Assembly (NCBI GenBank): GCA_002315495.1
Contig: DCGJ01000103.1
Coordinates: 1 to 13,781, forward strand
DNA length: 13,781 bases
DNA from: Lachnoclostridium sp. UBA1781
GTDB taxonomy: Bacteria > Bacillota > Clostridia > Lachnospirales > Lachnospiraceae
Direction: 5' to 3'
A program made the translations under genes and the position numbers. The notes under the pieces were generated by a model. It saw only the letters and a list, made by a program, of their open reading frames with translations. It did not search any database and was not told the DNA's origin. Shown one piece after another: positions 7,159-13,233 of the stretch. Positions within the stretch are counted from its first letter, which is position 1; each line of letters begins with the position of its first letter.

Positions 7159-7620
7159 ATGAACGAAAAAAGTACCAATAATTTGGAACAGATTTTGCGC
7201 GGTACCCGACCGGACGGTTTTGGGGATTACCTTCGTAACAATCGCGACAGTATGGTGAATGAATCGGCTGATTTTTTCGTATACTGTAAGGAGTTGTTTC
7301 GCATGAGAGGGCGCTCTCAGCAGGACGTCTTTCTGGACGGCGGAATCCCGGAACGGTATGGCTATAAGCTTCTGGCCGGTGAAAAGCGGACAAGGCAGCG
7401 GGATGTGATTCTTCGCATCTGCTTTGCCGGGCATCTGACGCTTCGCGAGACGCAGCGTGCCCTTCGCAAATACGAGATGCCGGAACTTTATGCCAAAATC
7501 AAGCGGGATGCCCTTCTCATGATTGCCTTTAATGAGCGTATCCGGGAGATTCCAAAGGTGGATGCTCTCCTTACAAAGGAAGGTCTCGAGCCCCTTCGTT
7601 CCTGCGGAGAAATGGACTAA
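7159..7620 (+). CDS. Small helix-turn-helix (XRE-like) protein divergent from kinase
   Basis: 153 residues, helical and basic. Residues about 52-105 (from RSQQDVFLDGGIPE through YKLLAGEKRTRQRDVIL to LRETQRALRKYE) look like the five-helix fold of Cro/C1-type DNA-binding domains. The C-terminal segment ELYAKIKRDALLMIAFNE then VDALLTKEGLEPL resembles a family of clostridial HTH proteins with the pattern ELY.K.KRDA.I...(x)n.LL...GE.PL. I recognise the family by pattern, not by a named member. The ATG at 7159 follows TTGGAG by about 7 bases; an in-frame upstream start at 7123 has no ribosome-binding site. Only 56 bases separate it from the kinase start, so the two share a regulatory region. It could be the regulator or a partner of that kinase; non-DNA-binding roles are possible. 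Confidence 0.72.
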   Translation: MNEKSTNNLEQILRGTRPDGFGDYLRNNRDSMVNESADFFVYCKELFRMRGRSQQDVFLDGGIPERYGYKLLAGEKRTRQRDVILRICFAGHLTLRETQRALRKYEMPELYAKIKRDALLMIAFNERIREIPKVDALLTKEGLEPLRSCGEMD

Positions 7621-7684
7621 TTCAGCACTCAGATTACATCTGTAAAACGGACGATTTTACTATATCACATAATTGCATCGGAAA

Positions 7685-7705
7685 TTCCCACCGCTACGGT
7701 GGGAA
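7685..7705. other. Perfect 9-bp GC-rich hairpin of unknown role
   Basis: TTCCCACCG, loop CTA, CGGTGGGAA: all nine pairs match. The plus strand continues with CAAAAAAG rather than a T tract, and the minus strand with only TTT, so it is not a standard terminator for either direction. It lies between the HTH gene and the promoter of the next gene. Confidence 0.6.
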
Positions 7706-7713
7706 CAAAAAAG

Positions 7714-7773
7714 AACCCTCTCTGTTATGATAGAGATGACCAAATGTGGTCAATATTTATAATAGAGAGGGTT
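7714..7773 (+). promoter_or_regulatory. Inverted repeat enclosing promoter and overlapping the ribosome-binding site of the 7779 gene
   Basis: AACCCTCTCT (7714-7723) is the exact reverse complement of AGAGAGGGTT (7764-7773), and the right arm contains the Shine-Dalgarno AGAGAGGG of the gene starting at 7779. Nested inside is a second perfect repeat, TGACCA (7737-7742) and TGGTCA (7747-7752). TGTTATGAT (7723-7731) is an extended -10 whose predicted start, about 7738, begins the transcript at the inner hairpin and leaves the ribosome-binding site free. A transcript reading in from upstream would contain both outer arms and mask it. A second -10-like TATAAT at 7758-7763 would start too close to the ATG. 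Confidence 0.6.
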
Positions 7774-7778
7774 ACTAT

Positions 7779-8171
7779 ATGAAAACTTGGAAATTGGTTG
7801 CAGGTATTCTGAATATGGTTCTGTTCGTGGTCGTTGCCTTTCAGTCCTGTGCTGCAGGCGTGGTGAACACCATCGAGGAAAGTGAAAGTGTTTCCGGCTC
7901 CGCCGGCATCTTTGTGGCGATTCTGATGCTGGTAGGTGGTATTGTATCGGTAGTTGTTCGCAAGCAGGAGGGGAAGGGCGGCAATATTGCGCTTGTAGTC
8001 TTATTTGGTATGGCCTTCCTGATCGGCATCTCAAACGCAGAGAATTTCGGCGACCTGAAGGTTTGGGCAGTATGGTGTGCAATCAATGCAGGGCTTGCTC
8101 TTCTTTGCTGTTTTGGCAAGAAGAAGCGTGCAGAAAAGGTTACGGAAGCTCCGACTGCTCAGGAAGAGTAG
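7779..8171 (+). CDS. Small four-helix membrane protein
   Basis: 130 residues with four hydrophobic segments at about 7-29, 43-60, 69-87 and 94-112, ending in a charged tail (KKKRAEKVTEAPTAQEE) that is probably cytoplasmic. The FQSCAAG segment at the end of helix 1 (Cys24) resembles a group of small Bacillota membrane proteins of unknown function; it lacks the Leu of a true lipobox, so I do not call it a lipoprotein. The start at 7779 follows GAGAGGG at good spacing; an in-frame GTG at 7746 lies inside the inner hairpin and has no ribosome-binding site. It is a single-gene unit with its own promoter element upstream and terminators downstream. Confidence 0.8.
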   Translation: MKTWKLVAGILNMVLFVVVAFQSCAAGVVNTIEESESVSGSAGIFVAILMLVGGIVSVVVRKQEGKGGNIALVVLFGMAFLIGISNAENFGDLKVWAVWCAINAGLALLCCFGKKKRAEKVTEAPTAQEE

Positions 8172-8178
8172 TGGGAGG

Positions 8179-8206
8179 AAAATGCTCCTCGGAAGGGACG
8201 CATTTT
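8179..8206 (+). terminator. Weak hairpin just after the small membrane protein gene
   Basis: AAAATGC (8179-8185) pairs with GCATTTT (8200-8206), extended by TCC/GGA across a one-base bulge. The U-rich part is within the stem (CATTTTC), so it may be a weak terminator or an RNA-stabilising hairpin ahead of the better one at 8253. Confidence 0.4.
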
Positions 8207-8252
8207 CATATATTCCGTCAAAAACGAAGTGAAAAAAAATACGATTTTACGA

Positions 8253-8285
8253 ATGGCTTTCGGGTAGACCGGGAGCCATTTTTGT
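8253..8285 (+). terminator. Intrinsic terminator for the small membrane protein unit
   Basis: AATGGCTTTCGG (8253-8264) pairs over twelve positions, two of them G-U, with CCGGGAGCCATT (8270-8281) around the loop GTAGA, followed by TTTTTG counting from the end of the stem. The -35 of the next promoter lies within it. Confidence 0.8.
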
Positions 8286-8293
8286 AGTACAAT
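8266..8293 (+). promoter_or_regulatory. Promoter for the MBL/esterase fusion gene
   Basis: TAGACC (8266-8271) and TACAAT (8288-8293) are 16 bases apart, each close to consensus (four and five matches of six). Predicted start is near 8300, giving a leader of about 29 bases to the ATG at 8329. The -35 occupies the loop and descending arm of the preceding terminator. Confidence 0.55.
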
Positions 8294-8328
8294 GAAAGAT
8301 ACAAATAAAGCCTTGGGGAGGGCGATTT

Positions 8329-9978
8329 ATGGAGAATGCGTGTATTGCGGTTAAGAAAATGACCGACCGGGTGTACCTTTTGGATGACAGAGGACAGTCC
8401 ACCGGTTTTCTTGTTGTCGGAACGAAAAAGGCGCTGATGATTGATACGATGTGTGGTGGTGAGGACTTGGAAGCGCTTGCGAGAAGGTATACCGAGCTTC
8501 CGCTGATGCTCGTGAATACGCACGGACATCCGGACCATATTATTGGTAACCATTACTTTGAGGAGGCCTATATGCACCCTCTGGATATGGATGCGGCGAG
8601 GGAATTCATGGAGCATCCGAAGTATCTGGAAAAGGTAGCAGAGCAGGGGAGAAAGCCGGCGAAGCTTCTTCCGATTACGGATGGCACCGTGATTGATCTT
8701 GGCGATTGCCATCTGGATGTGATTCATTTTGTCGGACATACGCCGGGAAGTATCTTTCTGTTACTTCGTGAAGAACGGATTTTGTTTACCGGTGACGCCA
8801 TTAACACGCATACCTGGATGCAGCTTCCGGAGTCGGCCTGCCCGGAATTGTTCCTGGAAAGTTTACGAAACGTGATGTGGCTAACCGAGAAGGCGGACAG
8901 AATTCTGCATGGTCATACGACGGAGTTTCTGGATATTGATTTGATGAAGAAAACCGAGCTAGCACTGGAGGAAATCATCGCACGAAAGACCGATGGAGAG
9001 CAGGTTTATCACTGGTTCGGAGGAGAAGACCGCACCCATCCGATTCCGGGTACCGACGGCGGTGTGATCTGCTTCAAGCCATACAAAAAGGAAGTGGAGG
9101 AGACCAGAAAGCAGTGGGCAGCGAGTGATGCCGCACGTGATGCGGGGCTCACGGAGCCGGAGACGATTCTTGCTCATCGCAATATTTCCTATGGTCCTTA
9201 TGGTCCGGCCAATCTGCTGGATGTCTATGTGCTAAAGGATGGTGCGGAGAACAAAGCACGCCGGCTTCCGGTCATCGTGAACATTCATGGTGGCGGGTAT
9301 TTTTACGGAGACAAGGAGTTGTATCGCTTTTACTGTATGCATCTGGCTGAGTTTGGGTTTGCCGTTGTGAACTTTAACTATCGACTGGCGCCGGAATACC
9401 GATTCCCGGGGCCAATCCAGGATATCAATGGAGTACTTTGTTGGATCGAGCAGAATGCGGCTGAGTACGGGCTTGATACGGAGCATGTCTTCTTGATTGG
9501 TGACTCCGCAGGCGCTCAGCTTGCGAGTCAGTATGGTGCGATTAACACAAATCCTGACTACCGAAAGGCTTTTTTTATGCCGGAGCATGGAATCCGCATA
9601 AAAGGACTCAGCCTTGCCTGCGGCTTGTATGATATTCCGAAAATGCGCGACTCCGAGGCACATGGTGGTATCTTCTCTGATTACTTCGGTGATGAGCGAA
9701 TGGTGCCAAAGGGCGACCCGCGAGTGGATGTGCTGGCTGCGATTACCGCTGATTATCCGCCGGCTTTCGTGTTCTCCTGTCCGAACGATTTCCTGGTGAC
9801 GGAATGTGAACCGATGGCCGACTATATCAATCAGACGGGAGGAAAGGCGACAGCCCGAATCTTCGGCACCAAGGACAATTTGGAGTGCGGTCATGTATTC
9901 CACTGTAACCTCTATCTGGAGGAGGGGAAGGAAGCAAATGCTGCACAGGCCGCATTTTTTATGAGTTTAATAAATTAG
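8329..9978 (+). CDS. Fusion of MBL-fold metallohydrolase and HSL-type alpha/beta-hydrolase esterase
   Basis: 549 residues, two complete enzyme domains in one frame. Residues about 8-215 are a metallo-beta-lactamase fold: THGHPDH (His65, His67, Asp69, His70), GHT (His137), TGDAI (Asp156) and HGHT (His196) form a full two-metal site. Such proteins hydrolyse esters, thioesters, lactones or phosphodiesters. Residues about 283-549 are an alpha/beta-hydrolase of the hormone-sensitive-lipase/BD-FAE type: oxyanion motif HGGGYFYG (320-327), YRLAPEYRFP, nucleophile elbow GDSAG (Ser393), a likely catalytic Asp487 (CPNDF) and His522 (CGHVF). Residues about 216-282 form a charged linker. No signal peptide is visible, so it should act in the cytoplasm. 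The start has GGGGAGGG (8315-8322) at good spacing. It is a monocistronic unit with its own promoter and a strong terminator. Both active sites look intact; the natural substrate is unknown. Confidence 0.88.
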   Translation: MENACIAVKKMTDRVYLLDDRGQSTGFLVVGTKKALMIDTMCGGEDLEALARRYTELPLMLVNTHGHPDHIIGNHYFEEAYMHPLDMDAAREFMEHPKYLEKVAEQGRKPAKLLPITDGTVIDLGDCHLDVIHFVGHTPGSIFLLLREERILFTGDAINTHTWMQLPESACPELFLESLRNVMWLTEKADRILHGHTTEFLDIDLMKKTELALEEIIARKTDGEQVYHWFGGEDRTHPIPGTDGGVICFKPYKKEVEETRKQWAASDAARDAGLTEPETILAHRNISYGPYGPANLLDVYVLKDGAENKARRLPVIVNIHGGGYFYGDKELYRFYCMHLAEFGFAVVNFNYRLAPEYRFPGPIQDINGVLCWIEQNAAEYGLDTEHVFLIGDSAGAQLASQYGAINTNPDYRKAFFMPEHGIRIKGLSLACGLYDIPKMRDSEAHGGIFSDYFGDERMVPKGDPRVDVLAAITADYPPAFVFSCPNDFLVTECEPMADYINQTGGKATARIFGTKDNLECGHVFHCNLYLEEGKEANAAQAAFFMSLIN

Positions 9979-9986
9979 ACAGGTTT

Positions 9987-10028
9987 TTCGACGCAGTTGA
10001 TGATACGAATTGACTGCGTCGAATTTTT
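9987..10028 (+). terminator. Strong intrinsic terminator after the fusion gene
   Basis: TTCGACGCAGT (9987-9997) and ACTGCGTCGAA (10013-10023) pair perfectly over 11 bases, followed by TTTTT. A T tract also precedes the left arm, so the element is nearly symmetrical. It begins 8 bases after the stop codon. Confidence 0.92.
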
Positions 10029-10130
10029 ATGCAAAATCGAGCATAAACTGCAAGAAAATATTTACATTTTTCAGAAGGTGAAAAAACTGAGGGAAAACAC
10101 GGAAAAGGATGCATTTTGGAGGGTGAAATA

Positions 10131-10139
10131 TGCTATAGT
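10131..10139 (+). promoter_or_regulatory. Candidate extended -10 promoter for the c-di-GMP gene
   Basis: TGCTATAGT is a TGn-extended -10, followed by a second overlapping-phase TATAGT at 10140-10145. No good -35 is present, as is allowed for extended -10 promoters. The predicted start near 10146 gives a leader of about 70 bases that includes the short ORF at 10179. The rest of the 10029-10130 stretch holds nothing I can assign. Confidence 0.45.
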
Positions 10140-10178
10140 TATAGTATCCCTATTTGTATGTAGGGGAAGTGGGCGTAT

Positions 10179-10223
10179 ATGAGACTGTTTGTTGGGGACA
10201 GAGAAGCGAGGGACCATGTATAG
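10179..10223 (+). CDS. Possible 14-residue leader peptide overlapping the c-di-GMP gene start
   Basis: ATG at 10179 is preceded by AGGGGAAG (10162-10169) with 9 bases spacing, a better ribosome-binding site than that of the large gene. It encodes MRLFVGDREARDHV and stops at TAG (10221-10223), five bases past the ATG at 10216 of the large ORF in another frame. Overlap of this kind allows ribosomes that finish the leader to restart on the main gene. Such a short ORF could be chance; conservation in relatives would decide. Confidence 0.3.
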   Translation: MRLFVGDREARDHV

Positions 10224-13200
10224 AGCGATTCTAATCAGTATCGGCATCATTATGATGATTGTCGAAGCGTACCTGATTCATAAAACCTTTACTCTTAAGA
10301 AACCGGGGTATGTGTCGATGGTAAAGACACTGATCTCGGGATTTTGTGTTACGCTCTTTTACTTTGTCAGCATTCTGACACGATACTATTTTGTGATGTC
10401 ACTTTTTAGTTCACTCTATTTCTGTGCGAACAGCTTTGCCTGTTATCATCTTCTGGATTATTTTTCCAACTACACCCGCACAAAGCGCATGAGGCTGCCG
10501 ATTTCAAGGATTCTGTTGTTCCTTGATTGTATCGTTCTGATGATCAATCCGTTCCACGAGATTTCAATGAATTATGAGGACCTTCATCGGTCATTGGCCT
10601 CTTGGGAATTTCATGCAAAACCGCTATACAATGTGCATCTGGGGTTGTGTTATATCTTTTTGGCACATACCATTGCCATGCTGGTTGGTCGTGCGATTAA
10701 AAAACCGAGTGTATACCGCGCGAAGTACACAACCATTATTATTGGACTTTTGGCATGTATTGCAGCCAACGGCATATATCTGTTCATTCCTCAGGATGGC
10801 AACATTGATTTTGCTGTCTTTATGTATTGTGGCATGTCCATTCTGCTTTGCTGGAATTCGTTTAATTATGAGAAGAGTCGTCTATTAACCAATATTCGAG
10901 GTCTGATTCTGGACGAATTGGGGCATCCGGTTGTCTTGTTTGATGAGTCGGAGCATATGGTGACCTGTAACCATCCGGGCGAGTTCCTAATCGGAACGAC
11001 AATGGAAAATCAGGACTTTACGTTGGAAGAGTTTATTCGCGCCAATCGTTTTGATTTAGCACTGCTTGACTCCACGGAGAATACGTATTTTCAGTGGACA
11101 ACTGATTTGATGAATCGTCAGATTACCTATCGTGTGGATTGTCATGTGTTGAAGGATAAGAAGCAGCGAATTATCGGACGTCTTTTTGTGTTTACCGACA
11201 ACTCTTTGGAAATCGACGTTCTGACCGGCTTCCATTCCAAGAACAGCTTTGAACGTACCTTCCAGATGAATCAGTACAGTGATGACGGAAAACGTTACTG
11301 TGTGGCAATCTGTGATATCAACCGTTTGTCCGTTATTAATCGCAATGTGGGTGAGGAAATCGGTGATGAAATTATTACACTTCTGTCCACGATTATGAAG
11401 AAAAATTGCCCGGTTGATTCTTATTTTGCACGTCTTTCTGAGGCGAATCTCCTGGTTGTGATTCCGAACATGGAGGTTTCCTCAATGCGTGAAATCATGA
11501 AGAAGATTCGCGAGGAATTTCAGGCTTCCCGACATATGGGCCTGGTGCTGGATATGCAGAGCGCAATCGCGGCTACAAGTGACGAGAATCCAAGCGTCAT
11601 CGATGCTGCCGATTTGGCCGCATTTTCCATGAAATCCAAGAAACTGATGGACCGAACCTCCGTTCATTCCTCACTCTTGGATTCTCTGGCAATGACTTTG
11701 ATGGAGAGCGACTCTACCACCGAAGCACACGTGCTTCGTACGAAGGAAATGGGCGAGGCACTTGGTATTCGACTGGGGCTCACCGATGTTCAGCTGAGTA
11801 ATCTTGGTTTGTTGTGTCTCCTTCATGACATTGGTAAGCTTGGCGTTCCGTTAGAGATTCTGAATAAACCTTCGAAGTTAAATGATGCCGAGTGGGATAT
11901 CATGAAATCCCATACCGAGAAAGGATATCGAATTGCAAAGGCTTCCAAGGAATTGGAAGGAATTGCAGACTTTATCTTACATCATCATGAGGCATGGAAC
12001 GGCCGTGGCTATCCGGACGGACTGAAGGGGGAAAGCATTCCGCTGTTGTCCCGTATCATCGCAGTTGTAGACAGTTACGATGCCATGACCAATGACCGAC
12101 CATATCATATGGCAATGCCGGAATGGGCAGCCCGTGAAGAACTTCGTCGCTGTTCGGGAACCCAGTTTGACCCGTTGGTGGTTTCCGAATATTTGGACAT
12201 GCTGGATGAGCTTCGACCAGCTCCGAAGCCTGCAAATGCGGAGCTTGAGAAGAAGGAAAATGAGCCGATTCCGCGTGGCGTTGGCCTGGCTCTTGACGAA
12301 AAGAAGACCTCTTCCGAAACGATTATTCCGGTAAAGACAAGTACCTATTATCTGAATGCGCAAAGTGAGGTTATTCACCCGGACAGCTGCTTCGAGGAGC
12401 TTACCGGTTACTCGCCGGAGGATGTGAAGACGTATCGACTTACCTTGGCGGATCTGCTTCCGTTTGAGGATCGTGAGGAATACATACAGATTGTTACCGA
12501 AGGATTGTCAAAGGGACCGAATATGTACCTGGAGCATCGACTGCTTCGCAAGGATGGCGCAATTCGATATGTTCTCTGTTACGGAAAGCAAAGTTATATT
12601 GCCTCTGTTCCCGGAGCGGTTTCGGAGGTTACCATCACGGATATTGCCATGACGCATATCATGAATGAGACCGTGAAGAGAGAACGTCAGACAGCGTTAA
12701 GAAATATCAAGCGCTGGGAGGAGAACAGCCGAAAGGATTCTCTTACCGGAATTCTGAATCATGAAGCTTTTATTAACGACGTGGAGATGCAATTACTGAA
12801 TCAGAACCACGAAGTTTTGTTAATTATACTTGATGTTGATTACTTTAAGACTTATAATGATACCTACGGACACATGGCCGGCGATAAGATGCTGTCTATG
12901 GTTGCAAAGATGCTTTCCGAGGGTGTCGGAGAACAAGGTGTTGCGGGACGTCTCGGCGGTGACGAATTTGCTGCGGGTGTACTCATTCCGAAGAGTGAAT
13001 GTGAGAATCCGGAGAGAAGAGACGAGTACTGCAGGAGAGAAACCGAACGTATCTGGAATACCATCTCCAAGGTGATTACCACGATGCCGGAAAGTGCAAC
13101 CATTTCCATGGGTAGCACCATATCGAGCGATGACCGAAAATCCTTCAGTAAGTTGTATAAGCTTGCTGACCATAGCCTGTATCAGGCGAAAGAACAGGGA

Positions 13201-13224
13201 AGAAACGGATATTTCTTCGAATAA
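10216..13224 (+). CDS. 7TM receptor-like c-di-GMP protein: PAS / degenerate GGDEF / HD-GYP / PAS / GGDEF
   Basis: 1002 residues. Seven membrane helices occupy about residues 1-225, like the 7TM sensor region of some histidine kinases. A PAS-like segment (about 228-330) precedes a GGDEF-fold domain (about 333-481) whose signature reads SEANL (408-412), so it cannot be a cyclase. An HD-GYP domain (about 490-665) is fully conserved: LLHDIGKLG (His537, Asp538), HHHEAWNGRGYPDGL (589-603, GYP 598-600) and RIIAVVDSYDAMTNDRPY. Then come a second PAS (about 708-811) and an intact GGDEF domain with LDVDYFK (Asp873) and RLGGDEF (914-918), without an RxxD inhibitory site. It should both make and degrade c-di-GMP at the membrane. 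ATG 10216 has only a close-set GAGGGA two bases away; in-frame TTGs at 10189 and 10192 have no suitable site. The next gene starts 9 bases after the stop. Confidence 0.9.
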   Translation: MYRAILISIGIIMMIVEAYLIHKTFTLKKPGYVSMVKTLISGFCVTLFYFVSILTRYYFVMSLFSSLYFCANSFACYHLLDYFSNYTRTKRMRLPISRILLFLDCIVLMINPFHEISMNYEDLHRSLASWEFHAKPLYNVHLGLCYIFLAHTIAMLVGRAIKKPSVYRAKYTTIIIGLLACIAANGIYLFIPQDGNIDFAVFMYCGMSILLCWNSFNYEKSRLLTNIRGLILDELGHPVVLFDESEHMVTCNHPGEFLIGTTMENQDFTLEEFIRANRFDLALLDSTENTYFQWTTDLMNRQITYRVDCHVLKDKKQRIIGRLFVFTDNSLEIDVLTGFHSKNSFERTFQMNQYSDDGKRYCVAICDINRLSVINRNVGEEIGDEIITLLSTIMKKNCPVDSYFARLSEANLLVVIPNMEVSSMREIMKKIREEFQASRHMGLVLDMQSAIAATSDENPSVIDAADLAAFSMKSKKLMDRTSVHSSLLDSLAMTLMESDSTTEAHVLRTKEMGEALGIRLGLTDVQLSNLGLLCLLHDIGKLGVPLEILNKPSKLNDAEWDIMKSHTEKGYRIAKASKELEGIADFILHHHEAWNGRGYPDGLKGESIPLLSRIIAVVDSYDAMTNDRPYHMAMPEWAAREELRRCSGTQFDPLVVSEYLDMLDELRPAPKPANAELEKKENEPIPRGVGLALDEKKTSSETIIPVKTSTYYLNAQSEVIHPDSCFEELTGYSPEDVKTYRLTLADLLPFEDREEYIQIVTEGLSKGPNMYLEHRLLRKDGAIRYVLCYGKQSYIASVPGAVSEVTITDIAMTHIMNETVKRERQTALRNIKRWEENSRKDSLTGILNHEAFINDVEMQLLNQNHEVLLIILDVDYFKTYNDTYGHMAGDKMLSMVAKMLSEGVGEQGVAGRLGGDEFAAGVLIPKSECENPERRDEYCRRETERIWNTISKVITTMPESATISMGSTISSDDRKSFSKLYKLADHSLYQAKEQGRNGYFFE

Positions 13225-13233
13225 GGGGATCAC

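Noticed and set aside
7642..7660. Short repeat GTAAAA / TTTTAC after the HTH gene, and the word ACGATTTTAC recurring at 8242-8251
   Set aside because: Six AT-rich pairs with a seven-base loop are weak, and a single shared ten-base word in AT-rich spacers can arise by chance; no third copy was noticed.
9997..10182. 61-codon plus-strand frame between the fusion gene and the c-di-GMP gene
   Set aside because: It starts inside the terminator hairpin, has no ribosome-binding site and runs through the likely promoter; its composition looks like translated AT-rich spacer.
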